A DNA stretch of 64,000 bases from Simmondsia chinensis (GCA_018398585.1 JAGTTD010000022.1:1887501-1951500); one strand, 5' to 3'; shown: positions 10,968-21,439, numbered from the stretch's first letter. Numbers and translations: made by a program. The notes: generated from the sequence alone by a model not told the origin.

Positions 10968-11078
10968 CTTTCTAGGGTTAGGGGATCTCCAGAAATGGGT
11001 AAGACTACGTACATTTTACTCTCTCAGACCCTGCCTTGGCGGGAGCGTCTTTGAGGCATCGAGCTGTTGTTGTATGGC
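10968..11078 (+). mobile_element. RTE LINE 3' tail
   Basis: CTAGGGTTAGGGG, GGTAAGACTACGTACATTTTA, GACCCTGCCTTGGCGGGAGC and a GTTGTTGTA end mark the shared RTE/SINE tail. No 5S head or coding part remains. Confidence 0.7.
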
Positions 11079-11082
11079 ATGA

Positions 11083-11472
11083 TTTTAGGGTAATATTATT
11101 ATCATGGCAAAAATGTATTATTACTCTGACGTTGATAATTTGTCATGACAAATAACAACACCCTAATATTATTAGTTTATAAAAAATAATTAATTAATAT
11201 TATCTTTATAATTTTATATTTTATATACTGGATATATAACGTGGTATATTTTTAGTGTATTTAGCAATTTTCATCTATTTCATATAATTATCTATTTTTA
11301 ATTATTTAAATAAATGTAGCACTCATCTCGAAAACTAAATATAGAGTAATGTTATTAACAGAAAAAATTATTAATATTAGATCAATTTTATGACTATTAT
11401 TCCTATAAATTATATTATTATTCTGATAATAATATATTCTTTTTCTTTTGCTAATAACAGTACCCTAAATCC
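11083..11472. mobile_element. MITE with TTTAGGGTA inverted ends
   Basis: The left end TTTAGGGTAATATTATTAT and the reverse complement of the right end TTTAGGGTACTGTTATTAG match over about 19 bases with two changes. The interior is AT-rich and noncoding. Superfamily is uncertain because no clear duplication was found. Confidence 0.55.
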
Positions 11473-11560
11473 ATTATAGTTCTATGAAATGATGCACGAG
11501 CTAGTGGCGCATGTTTTTATGATTTGGTATACCTAACAATGATTACATAAATAAATATTT

Positions 11561-12420
11561 GGGTTATTTATATTTTTAGTACCTTAATATTTTTTAAAAA
11601 TAATAAAAAAGATCTTAATTTTTTTGAATTATTAAAAAAGCTTCTAAGTTTTTATCGTATTAATAAAAGGCTTCTAAGTTTTGGTCGCATTAATAAAAAG
11701 GCTTCTCTATGACATGATGATGTCATTTTTAGTTGACAGAATGATACAGTATAAATAAGTTAATTACCCCTTATTATTTTAGTATTTTAAATAGGTAGTT
11801 TTATATAAGGAATAATATAGTAATTTTACTTTTTATTACGTAATTAGTGTTGGTATAGTTAGACCCCCTCCCTAATTCTATAAATAGGAGTATATTAGCT
11901 TGTATTAGGGAAGAATTATCAATCAAAGAATGAATCTATTTTCTCTCTCCCTTTAAACTCTGTCCTTCTCCCTCTAATTCTATTTCTTTTCTCCCTTTAA
12001 ACTCTATTTCTTAGGTTGGATTATGATCGGGATTCTACTAGATTAGAATCCAGTATCACAGAGCTGATGCGATTGCTGTGTTTTTATTAATGCTATAGTA
12101 AAATGATAAAAATACCCTTTGATAACCATATTTTGAAATAAATTAAGCGAAAATAGATAGCTTTTACGTAATATATCTCAAATTTTGTGCTTATAAAGTA
12201 ATAATAAGAAAGTTGAAGCTTACTTTAGGCATTCTATTGTAGCATTAATAAAAAGCAATTACCACGTCAGCTTTGTTGATGAAAAATGATGTCATCACGC
12301 TTGAGAGGGGCCTTTTTATTAATATGATAAAAATTTAGGGGCCTTTTTAATAATTCAAAAAGGTTATGACCCTTTTTCATTATTTTTAAAAATATAGGGG
12401 TACTAAAATATAAATAACCC
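11561..12420. mobile_element. Mutator-type MITE with 9-bp duplication, split by an LTR
   Basis: The ends GGGTTATTTATATTTTTAGTACC and, inverted, GGGTTATTTATATTTTAGTACC match almost perfectly, and long complementary arms continue inwards. A perfect 9-bp duplication TAAATATTT (11552-11560, 12421-12429) points to the Mutator superfamily. A second, undivided copy is at 58952-59456. Comparison shows that about 320 bp (roughly 11755-12080) of this copy is foreign: an LTR remnant inserted later. Confidence 0.8.
11848..12052 (+). mobile_element. LTR remnant inside the Mutator MITE
   Basis: It starts TGTTGGTATAG, has TATA-like CTATAAATAGG (about 11879-11889) and ends near AGAATCCA followed by GTATCACAGAGC, a degenerate match to the initiator-Met primer-binding site TGGTATCAGAGC. 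This suits a Copia-type 5' LTR with a stub of internal sequence. No duplication is preserved. Confidence 0.55.
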
Positions 12421-12489
12421 TAAATATTTTAAGTATCCATGTTACCTTTTTATATTATGTGACCAAAAAAAAATATTTACCTTTTTATA

Positions 12490-12905
12490 TTAAGGGCTTG
12501 TTTGATTAAGGTTTTTTCTTTAGAAAAATATTATTTTTCGAGAAAGCACATTTTTATACTTTTAAGGTTGCATTTGGTTAAACGTTTTAACAATTTAAAG
12601 TTATGAAAAAATTCTATATGACTGTAAGGTTTGCATTTTGTTGCCAAAAAAAAAAATTATATTTTTTTTAATTAAGTAGAAAAATATGCAAAATTGGATT
12701 TTATTCACCTCTAATTTTAAAAAATTATATTAGCACTAAATCTTAACCATGGCGTATTTTAACTTTCTACCACCATCTGCACCTACGACGACTCCTTTTT
12801 CCTCTAAAGCTAAAAATATTTTTAGAAAAAAAAATGTCGTACCTCTATCTAAAAAATGCTTTTAAAAAAATAGTTTTTTGGATAACTTAATCAAACAAAC
12901 CCTAA
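12490..12905. mobile_element. hAT-like MITE ('TTTGATTAAG' family)
   Basis: The left end AGGGCTTGTTTGATTAAGG and the right end AACTTAATCAAACAAACCCT are inverted repeats. Related copies with the same ends are at 39603-39835 and 43505-43755, and a divided one at 38345-38705. The duplication is not clear, so hAT membership rests on end sequence alone. Confidence 0.6.
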
Positions 12906-12954
12906 ATTAAAAACCCAGATTACATTGGCAATTTTTTTTCAATATTGTTCCCCC

Positions 12955-13428
12955 AAAACAACAACAACAACAACAACAACAGTCCCAGTGCCTTGCGGCT
13001 CCGGCAGAAAGCAGGGTTTGGGGAGGGTGGTGTACGCAGCCTTACCCCTTCCGGGTGGAAAGGAGGCTGTTTCCGAGGACTCCCAACCTGAAGTAATTGA
13101 GTGCCTGCAAATAAACCACCAATTAATTACCCATGAATTATTAGGAAAAAGTAGAAGAAGAAAAAGAAAAAAGAGAAAGAAGAAAAAGAAGAGGAAGAAG
13201 ACGAAGCATGATCGGAGACTAAGCTAGCCTAAGGGTCTTAAACTACCAGTCCCTCCCCGCACTAATCTACTCTGCCACCTCTGCTACCCTTATACTAGCC
13301 CTCCATCGTGCCCTATCTGTGGCCATCTCCTCTCTCAGGTTTAGGTGGGTTAGGTCGTGACGGATCGTCTCCAGCCAACTCTTCTTTGGTCTGCCCCTCC
13401 CTTGTCTGCCTAGCGTAGTGTGAAGTTG
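12955..13428 (-). mobile_element. 5'-truncated RTE LINE with ORF end and full 3' tail
   Basis: On the minus strand 13427-13267 encodes the C-terminus of an RTE polyprotein (RGRPKKSWLETIRHDLTH, then EEMATDRARWRASIRV) ending in TAG. The 3' UTR follows, with an A/G-rich internal stretch (13146-13207 on plus), and closes with the tail CAGGTTGGGAGTCCTCGG, GGTAAGGCTGCGTACACC, GGCACTGGGACTG and (TTG)n (12956-12980). This tail is the sequence fused to 5S rRNA in the SINEs here. The RTE call rests on the recalled GRPKxxW...DRxxWR ending of plant RTE ORFs. Confidence 0.75.
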
Positions 13429-13919
13429 TTCCCCCAAAAGAAAAAAATAAAAATAAAAATAAAAATCTATGGGCTCGTTTGGTTGTCACATGAATACAAT
13501 TCCTGTTTCGGCAATTAAATTCTTGTATTAACTTTCTAAGAAGTCGGTAAACATATTTGGTTGCCAAGAGGGAAATAAAAATTCATTCGAGAGGCTAATT
13601 AAAAACAAGGAAGTTAGAACTTACCTGGGGACTAAGTAAGTTACTTCCTATGTTTTAAAGAAATTACAAATTGTTAAGCAGTTTTCACTTCCTGCTAATC
13701 AAATAAGAGCAAAAATTTATATTTCCTATAAATTTTTAATTTCTACATTTACTTCCCGCATATCAAACGGGACCGTTTCCAATTGCGAAGTCAATAAGTA
13801 AGACAAAAATATATAAATATATATATATAGGTCAATTTACCCGTGTGGATGTATGACCAGTATTTAGGATAAAATGTAGAAAGTACAACTAAGTATTAGG
13901 TAGAAAATTTCATCAACTT

Positions 13920-14390
13920 CTCCCTACCATCTTGAAATTTTTATTTTTATTTTTAGACTTTTTTAAAAATTACCTAAATTTTAAGTACAGTTTAAAAAAA
14001 ACTAATAATTTTTTTATTTTTTAATATTACACTTAAACTTTTTAAAATTTTTCAATATTACAACTTCAGGTAATGTCGTTAATATTCATTAGTTTTTCTG
14101 ACGTGACATTCTAAAAAAAGAGAGAAAATAATTTTTAAAATAGAATTTACAAAAATATTTTAAATATATCTAAAAGTTTGCAAATATTTAGAAAAATAAC
14201 TTATATATTTGTTAAAAATATTTTTTACATGTTATGTCAGCAAAAACTAAGGGTTGTTAATGACGTCATATTAAGGTGTGATATTAAAATTTTTTGGAAA
14301 GTTTGTGTGTTACATTGCAGAATTAGAAAATTTAGGTGCTTGTTTTGAAACTGCATCTAATGTTGAGGCGATTTTTAGTAAAAACTTTTT
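13920..14390. mobile_element. Long inverted-repeat (MITE-like) element
   Basis: Left motifs (CTAAATTTTAAGTACAGTTT, TAATATTACACTTAAAC, GTCGTTAATATTCATTAG) recur inverted on the right (CTAAGGGTTGTTAATGACG, AGGTGTGATATTAAAATT, AATTTAGGTGCTTG). Arms are diverged and boundaries approximate. Between this and the previous RTE fragment (13430-13920) only AT-rich DNA is seen. Confidence 0.5.
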
Positions 14391-14482
14391 CTTTTTTATA
14401 ATTAAAATTGATAACCAGCATCGATACAATATCAAAAGTCAGAATGGCGGATAGTGTCGGTGTAACCTATCCACTCCGTCTA

Positions 14483-15435
14483 AAGGGCAAAGACAAAAAC
14501 ATGGAATTCAAATAGAGGGGTTTAGAAGATGAAATGACGAGTAACACAATAGTGGAAAGACTCGTAACCATCGATACACACAAGAGTTGATGGCTTCGAA
14601 CCCATTGTTCAAATTGTTTCCTCGTATCAACACGCATTGTTCAGCTAAGAAGATTTATTTACCCAGTTTGTCCTTAACATTTGTAATATTATTCAATCTG
14701 GTCCCTTATCATTTCTTTGGTTTAAAATCGTTTCTTATGTCTTATATCATAACAAAATTGATCCATTCATCTTTAAATTTTTATCTAGCGTCGATCACGA
14801 AATAGGAAGACCAATTTAGTCATAAAGTAAAGGTTTTTTACTTTATGACTAAATTGGTCTTCCTATTTCGTTATCGACGCTAGATAAAAATTAAAATATG
14901 AATGGATTAATTTAGTCATAAAGTAATAACATAAAAGGAATATTTTAACAGAAAAAAATGAAGACTGGACAAAAAAAAAAAAAAAAAAAAAGAACACAAG
15001 ATGGCATACGAGTTACATAGTTTTCTTAGTTTGTTGATTTAGTTACTATTTTATTGAATTTTTCTAAATACCGGTCCATTTCGTACAAAGCACAAAGACA
15101 AAAAATAGGGAATTCAAATAAAAGGGATTCAAAAGATGAAGAAACGAGCAACACAAAAGTGAGGAGATTGGTCATCATAGAAACGCACAAGAGTTGACGG
15201 CTTTGAACACATTGTTCAGCTTGTTTCCTCACACCAACACGCACTGTTCAACTAAGAAGAGTCGGTTACCCTGTTTGTCTCTAATATTTGAAGTAATTTA
15301 GTTCAAACTGGTTTCTGTTTTTCTCTTTTGTTTAAAATCAGTCCTTATATCTCATTTCATTAAAAATTGGTTTCTCATCTTTTAATTTTTACTTAGTATC
15401 GATCGCTGATTGAGGGACCAATTTAAGTACAACAT
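14483..15435. repeat. Direct duplication of about 350 bp
   Basis: 14483-14831 and 15088-15435 are diverged direct repeats: both run from a CAAAGACAAAAA start through ACAAGAGTTGA.GGCTT, TTGTTCA, CAACTAAGAAGA / CAGCTAAGAAGA and TTTAAAATC. The first copy ends in the hairpin listed next. The nature of the element is unknown. Confidence 0.65.
14755..14913. repeat. Near-perfect hairpin, arms of about 77 bp
   Basis: The left arm 14755-14831 and right arm 14837-14913 are complementary with only about five differences, separated by five bases (GGTTT). The core ATCTAGCGTCGAT.ACGAAATAGG and its complement are perfectly paired for long runs. A transcript through it would fold into one long stem. Confidence 0.85.
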
Positions 15436-15894
15436 AAATAATTATTTAAAAAAAAAAAGAGATTTAAATATATATATAACTCAAAGATGACACATGAGTG
15501 ACATATTTTTGTTAGTTTACTTCATTTTAGACGTCTCTCTCTCTCTTTTCTAATCTTTCTTAATCAACCTTAACTACTATTTTTTGACTTAACACTTATT
15601 TTAAGCCACTACTAAATGTTTAGAAATAATCCCGACAAGATCTAATGTTGTGTCTCGAACTTAAGTTTCAATTTCAAAAGTGGATGCCCGTGCATGGTGG
15701 AGCTAAGGGACTAATCCTTCGTTTTAGAGTCGGCCCCATCAACTTGGATTTCGTTTCTGTGCCCATATATATGTATGTCGTATTGGTGTTTGTGCCGTTC
15801 TTTTTGCTTGTATCCTTCATTCAGATTCATGACGCAAAGCTTTTTATCTTCTTAAGTGATTTTGCCCCCATCTGAGGACCTTTTTTTAGCTTGT

Positions 15895-16140
15895 ATTATG
15901 TCAATAGTACAATTACATTAGATACAAGTAACCTGTAATAAACCCATCCATTGACTCAACTTAACTCAATCCATAGCTGAATCATTAAAAATTGCATTAA
16001 CAACTTCACGTAAATTTTACTCTAAGGACCAAATTGACACAATATTAATGTACATGGACTAAGTTGAGACATTTAAAAATAAAAGGACTAGATTAACATA
16101 ATGAGCAAAATACCGAGACTATTGGTGTAAATAACCCTAT
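15895..16140. repeat. Dispersed MITE-like repeat
   Basis: ACATTAGATACAAGTAACC, CCATCCATTGACTCAACTTAA and GACCAAATTGACACAAT are shared with 3690-3990 and, in part, 20243-20632. The element ends GTGTAAATAACCCT. The stretch 15436-15895 before it holds a CT microsatellite-like run (15535-15548) and no recognisable gene. Confidence 0.5.
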
Positions 16141-16284
16141 AAATTATTATGCATCAGTTCCTAATTAAAAAAAGAAAAGTAAAACCCAGCCTAACTCTGA
16201 TATTGTTAGGCAGATAATATATTTAATTATTATTACGAATTTTTAAGCCTAATTCTCAAACTTGCAACGTTGGATGTAAGATTG

Positions 16285-16690
16285 CACGCCATTTTTTTTT
16301 TTTCGTAATTAGCGACAAAGTCAAAATATAAAACAGGCAACTCGTATAAATGAACCTTGAGTCGACCCCTATAAAGACAGAGATCAAAATGCGACAAACA
16401 CATAACAACATTCCATTATAAGCAAAAACAGACAAAACCAGCGTATAGTAAAAGTCACAACCACCACTGAAGAGGACTCGGAGGAAGAAACAAACAAGAA
16501 GACAGGAAAACAAAGCGACCAAGCCTCTTAATCTATTGAACTATTAGGCTCAACCACAATCGATTTGGCACTATCAAATTTCAGGCTCAGCTTTTTTCCG
16601 AGCTCCCACACGAGCCCCGTAGCAAGAAGCTTGCCAGTCCTTATCCACCAAACTAACTTTGCTACTGAATATTGACCCACTCTTTTATTA
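16285..16690 (-). mobile_element. L1-type LINE 3' end
   Basis: Poly(T) at 16292-16303 followed by GTAATTAGCGACAAAGTC and CAGGCAACTCG marks the polyadenylated 3' end of a minus-strand LINE. The same ending (CGAGTTGCCTG ... TAATTA, poly A) is found at 45540-46245 and 52240-52632 (plus strand) and 57436-58130 (minus strand), and 16550-16680 matches 57755-57860. No coding part is recognised. 16690-17200 beyond is AT-rich with no gene. Confidence 0.65.
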
Positions 16691-17216
16691 TAACGTTATA
16701 TGTTAAAACTATTAAGTAATATCTCATTACACCATTCCGAAAATTAATTTTTCAACACCATTTTTAAAATTATCTCGTTTTTAGCATTTTTTTAGAAAAC
16801 GGCTCCCTTGATTGAGATTGAAGAATATTTTAGATTGATGCAAAGAAAAAAATTTGGGCACTTTAGTTATAATAAAGGTGTTTTACTTGATTAATCTACC
16901 AGATTTTGTTAGATTTATAAAGCTATTTACTTAATTTTTTAAATTTGTTTAAATTCCTTTTATTTTTTTTATTTATAGTAAAATTAGTCTCTTAAATGAT
17001 TTTTACTTTTTTTTTATTACATTGGTAATTAAACGAGGATCAAATTGATTAAGCAAATAACCGAGCAAAAAAAATATAAAAATTAATTTAAATAAGCTCA
17101 GGAAAGAACAGAATAATCAGAATTTATTTACTTTATCCTTTTTTGTCATATATAAAATACTATATGAGTCTAATACATATTACATAAAGATTTAAGAAAA
17201 TTATCACTTAGGTACC

Positions 17217-17461
17217 AAAGAGAGCACCAATACGCCGTCACCGGATCCTATTAGAACTCCGAAGTTAAACGTGCTTGGGCGAGAGTAGTACCAGGATGGG
17301 TGACCTCCTAGGAAGTCCTCACCCTCAGGTTGGGGGCACTCGGAAACAACCTCTCTTCAGATTAACACTCTGAAGGGGGAAGGCTGCGTACATCTGCCCC
17401 CCAGACCTTACGTAGGCGGACGCCCTTGAGGCACTAGGTATGCTCTTTTCCTTTCGTTTCC
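17217..17461 (+). mobile_element. 5S rRNA-headed SINE, copy 3
   Basis: The plus-strand head (17220-17330) has AGAGCACCAATACGCCGTC, CCGGATCCTATTAGAACTCC, AAGTTAAACGTGCTTGGGCG and GATGGGTGACCTCC. The tail has AACCTCTCTTCAG, GGCTGCGTACATC and GCCCTTGAGGCACTAGG. The flanking 15-bp repeat TATCACTTAGGTACC (17202-17216, 17462-17476) fits a target duplication, with the caution that this short sequence recurs downstream (17508, 17553) in the host repeat. Confidence 0.85.
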
Positions 17462-17899
17462 TATCACTTAGGTACCTTGAGGTTTGACTATTCATCACTT
17501 AGGTATCATGACATTTCAATATATACAATGAAATATCCTGAGGTTTGAATTTTTATCACTTAGGTACCCTTTGTTGGAATTTGATAAATTTTTGTGAGAA
17601 TCGGATCAATTATTACAAAAGATGCTAATATAATATATGATTACAATAATATATATAAATTTTGTCAATATTTTAAGCAAAAATTCAATGAATTAAGAAT
17701 TTGAATGTAAACTGCCTATATATATTACCAAAATCAGGTGCAATCATCAAATTCTAATGAATATATTTATATATTGTCGGAATCATGTTTCACTTGAGTA
17801 TTTTTTAATAAAAATCTATCGAATTTTAGAAGAATGATGTTTTATTGATAAGATTATAACGCTTCAGATTACATAAGTGATAAAATTTTTGAACTTTAA

Positions 17900-17971
17900 T
17901 GTCAAGGAACCATATATCCCAAAACTTTAAGCTAATGGGTGAAGATCTATGATTGGTTTTATACTCTAACA
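17900..17971 (-). mobile_element. Solo LTR (72 bp) of the mini-LTR family
   Basis: Exactly 72 bp, TGTTAGAGTATAAAACC... to ...GTTCCTTGACA on the minus strand, flanked by a perfect 5-bp duplication TTTAA (17895-17899, 17972-17976). No internal sequence remains, as expected after LTR-LTR recombination. Confidence 0.8.
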
Positions 17972-18582
17972 TTTAAAATACTTATTATATATTTTAAAAT
18001 ATTAGAGTACCTAAATAATAAATAATCAAGTGATAAATTTCCAAAATTTAACTTATACAATATTATTTTACATTTAAATAAATTGATCGGCACATAAGGA
18101 AAAGGCCACCCGGCACCTCCTGGTATAATAAATAAATAAGCGGTCAACTTTGGGCCTATTAACAAAGATTTTCGTATTTGTTTATCGTGTTAATTTAGTT
18201 ATTTTTTTAATTATGTTACTTTCCTTTTTGTATGTTTTATACCATATTAATTTAGTCATATAGTAAAATTAAAATTAAACTAATGACATATTTTTAACAG
18301 TTTGATTATTTTAGATGCAGGTGATTTGTATGATACATTGCGGGAGCACTTGCAGGCACTGGGCTGGTTGTTGTTGTTATTGTTGATCTGTATGATACAA
18401 TACAAACTCATTCTTAACCCAATTAAAATCTACCTGCGACCCAATAATTAAACTATTTGTCATCAACTTATCGTCAATTTGACTATATGACTAAATTTAT
18501 ACAATCTTAATTACATATGAACTAAATTGATCAAATTAAAAGTACATTAACTTTAATACAGTGAACAAATTAGTAGGACCTA

Positions 18583-18816
18583 CCAACACGCAAGCACTAA
18601 ATCTCATTAGAACTCCGAAGTTAAGCGTGCTTGGGCGAGAGTAGTACCAAGATGGGTGAGCTCCTGGGAAGTCCTCATGTTGCACCCCTCAGGTTGGGGA
18701 GTTCTCGGAAACAACCTCCCTTTAGGGTATAGCACCTTGAAGGGGGAAGGCTGCGTACATCTACAGACCCTGCTTAGGCAGGAGCTCCTGAGACACGGGG
18801 AATGTTGCTTGCTTTT
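18583..18816 (+). mobile_element. 5S rRNA-headed SINE, copy 4
   Basis: The 5S part runs CCAACACGCAAGCACTAAATC to GGAAGTCCTCATGTTGCACCCC, so its 3' end is complete to the last bases of 5S rRNA. The tail starts TCAGGTTGGGG and ends GGGGAATGTTGCTTGCTTTT. A 16-bp duplication AAATTAKTRGGACCTA (18567-18582, 18817-18832; two mismatches) flanks it. An RTE tail scrap with GGTTGTTGTTGTTATTGTTG lies upstream at 18326-18386. Confidence 0.85.
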
Positions 18817-19165
18817 AAATTATTGGGACCTATTGCATAAATCACCTTATTTTTTGAATTAGGGTATATTTCGATTATTTAGTATGCAGGGCGATGTTTA
18901 TCATTTGCCGTATACACACAAATATATAATTTATTTTAAAGCTTTATATAAAATAAATAGGATAAATTACGGAAAATCAGATGTTTTTTGCCAAGGAATC
19001 TAAAAAATTTTCTCAATCAAAATACTAAACACTTTAAATTCTCATTTTTAAAATCAACATTTATTCCAATTTATTAAGTTGACCGTTACTTCAGTGTATT
19101 ATTATCATTTATCTGTCAAAAGGGTAAATATTTTTTATTTTACTGTAGAAGCAGGAATTCAAAGA

Positions 19166-19310
19166 TATGAGGATTTTTTTTTTTTTTTTCCTAACGAGGA
19201 ACCTGGTTATCCGGTAAACCCCAGCTTAAGAGGGGACCCACGCATTACAGGAGCTAGTTAAGTCAAGGATTCCTTAAGGAGAGGTTCAAGGAAAGAATCG
19301 AACTCGAAAT
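19166..19310 (-). mobile_element. tRNA-derived SINE, 3' part with box B
   Basis: Minus-strand copy of the SINE at 3378-3556: GAGTTCGATTC (box B), AATCCTTGACTTAACTAGC, and a poly(A) tail seen as poly(T) at 19175-19189. The head upstream of box B is missing or decayed. 19311-20040 beyond has no recognisable gene. Confidence 0.7.
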
Positions 19311-20043
19311 TATTTATACATAAATAATTTTTTAATTAATTATAATAGTTGTTTATATATCTAGAAGATGAGAAAATATTCTTTTGAATTTTTATAAAAA
19401 ATTTTAAATTATATGCATAAGATAAAATATAATAGTTTTTTTTGAATATGAGCGATTAAAATAATTTTATCTAATAGTTTGGAGGTGTCAGTCGTGGGGT
19501 CATATCAATAGTTTGGAGATGTCCGTGATAAAATTAAAAGTTTGGGGTTCACTTTGATTTTGATTATGTTAGGAAAATAGTGGTTAAACGGGTACTAAAT
19601 TAACAAAACTACTCTAACGCGTATAGCGAACCACTTTGCTTCAGACTTATTTTGTCCTTATCAAATAGTCTCAGGATACAATGGAACCTTATTACAAAAA
19701 GAAAGTGTATGCAGAGAGATGATATTTTTGAGATTAAATCATTTAATATGTAAGTGATTTAATTTGAAAAGGGGAAGCCTTCATAGAGGGAATCAAGCGT
19801 CTTTTGGAATAGACACATCTCTTCCAAAAGGACACCAAAAACTTTTACTTGTGATGCAAAAAACTGCGCTACGTAACAAGCAAACAGCTCCTCTGTGTCA
19901 ACACACAACTCAATTTTTTGGACATTATGGCTTTATGTAAATTGTGTGTTGAGACACACTTCATCCAGTAAGCCTTTTTGAAACATGTGTGTCGACACAC
20001 CCTATGGTCAAGTAAAATTATCCAAACATTTTATTATGAAAAT

Positions 20044-20115
20044 TGTCAAGGAACCAATTGTCCTAAAAGTTTAAGCTGATGGGTGAATACCTAAGAATAG
20101 TTTTATACTCTAACA
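20044..20115 (-). mobile_element. Solo LTR (72 bp) of the mini-LTR family
   Basis: 72 bp from TGTCAAGG to CTCTAACA on the plus strand, flanked by a perfect 5-bp duplication AAAAT (20039-20043, 20116-20120). Confidence 0.85.
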
Positions 20116-20191
20116 AAAATATACCATTTGACTATTGGTCCGGAGAATCTCTGCCATATTTATCTCTAAATAGTATATATATAACACAATA

Positions 20192-20262
20192 ATAACAACA
20201 ACCCAGTGCTCAGCATGAGACGAGGATAAGTTGTATGCAGTCTAGTCTAAAAGGGTGTTAAG
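20192..20262 (-). mobile_element. RTE/SINE tail scrap
   Basis: AACAACAACCCAGTGCTCAG followed by TAAGTTGTATGCAGTC matches the minus-strand RTE tail in decayed form. Confidence 0.45.
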
Positions 20263-20632
20263 ATCCCTGTATTTTATCTATTGTATTAATTTAGTCTTTG
20301 TACTTTTAATTGTGTTTATTTAGTCCCTATATAATTCAAATTGTGTCAATTTGGTCCTCAGAGAAAATTTTATGTTAAATTTTTAATGAAGTTTTTAATA
20401 GTTTAGTCATGAATTCAGTTAACCTGAATAAACGGATGAATTTATAATAAGTTGCTTGCATTTCACATAATTTTGCCGTTCAAAATTACAACATTAACTT
20501 AACTTAAATTTGACCAAATGACTAAATTGACACATTTTGAATTATTTAGGGACTAAATTGATACAATTAAAAGTACAAGGATCAAATTGACACAATAGAC
20601 GAAAAACATAGTCCTTTGGCATAAATAACCCT
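20243..20632. mobile_element. Inverted-repeat MITE
   Basis: The left half (GTATTTTATCTATTGTATTAA, TTTAGTCTTTGTACTTTTAAT, TTAGTCCCTATATAATTCA) and right half (GAATTATTTAGGGACTAAATTG, ATTAAAAGTACAAGGATCAA, ACAATAGACG) are inverted copies of each other. The right end reads GGCATAAATAACCCT. Confidence 0.65.
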
Positions 20633-20684
20633 TTAATTTATTATTTTTACCTCTTAAAAGAGTAAAATTTGATGTTACTTTTTC

Positions 20685-20970
20685 CCCCCTAATAATTAGC
20701 AATAAAAATCATGATATAAGGCAGGCGCATCCGTAAGAGCGAGGCCTAAGCATACACACAGGAAAGGAGTCCAATAGAAAAGACCAATGTAAGAATATCT
20801 CTAAGAAACAAAAAACAAAATTGAAAATCAAAAGATACCAGAAGACTTTACCACAGTCACCACATCTGGATAAGACATAAAATAGGAGGAAGAAAACATG
20901 GTGGCTGAATCGGGATAGAATGAAGCACGGGAGGCAAGAAATACGAGATCATAATTCTAACTGTAGTTTC
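20685..20970 (-). mobile_element. L1-type LINE 3' end
   Basis: CTAATAATTAGCAATAAAAATC and GGCAGGCGCATCCGTAAGAGCG near its left edge match the 3' end motif seen at 57440-57520 on the minus strand. It stops within about 10 bases of the CYP716 fragment that follows. Confidence 0.5.
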
Positions 20971-20974
20971 TAAC

Positions 20975-21187
20975 TTAGAGATCAAGATTGGTAAGTTCTA
21001 TCCCTTTCTGCTGCTTGATTGTAGGTACATTGGTCAGTGTATTCAACAAGTAAGGATTCAAAATACTTTCGAGATTCCGACGAGTTTGACCCGATCAGAT
21101 TTGAAGGGAAAGTACAACGGGCATACTGCTGTGTGCCCTTCGGAGGAGGGCCACATATGTGTGCTGGCAAAGAGTCCGGTGGTATGG
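20975..21187 (+). pseudogene. CYP716 last-exon fragment with flanking intron
   Basis: 21025 onward encodes VHWSVYSTSKDSKYF, FDPIRFEGK and the haem loop [12 protein letters not shown] with no stop to about residue 52, then leaves the family after GKES. It is colinear with exon 5 of the P450 at 29629-29931. About 45 bases of matching intron (AGATCAAGATT ... GCTTGATTGTAG) precede it, so it arose by DNA duplication, not from mRNA. No other exon is found upstream or downstream within reach. PSAYSF of the intact gene is QRAYCC here. It is a relic and makes no P450. Confidence 0.85.
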
Positions 21188-21439
21188 CATTATTAATTAA
21201 TTCACTAAAATTAAATATATAATTATTAAAATAAAATTATAGTAAAATATTAATTATAAAAAGAGATATTAACATATAAGAAAAAATATTAAATAATTAT
21301 TATTTATAAGTTAATAAATTTGTTCAAAATAAAATAAAATATTATATGAAAGGGGAATAGAGGATCAAGATAAAACTTAAACAAAAATTTTACCATTAGT
21401 ATTTAAGAAAAAAGAAAAAAAAATTGAATAAAAACAATA

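Noticed and set aside
12925..13227. A 100-codon plus-strand open frame with a Lys-rich end
   Set aside because: It reads through the reverse strand of the RTE tail, its (CAA)n, and the A/G-rich 3' UTR stretch; no start context or homology.
14820..14914. A Rho-independent type terminator or riboswitch-like fold
   Set aside because: This is plant nuclear DNA; the 77-bp arms are too long for such elements and are better explained by an inverted duplication.
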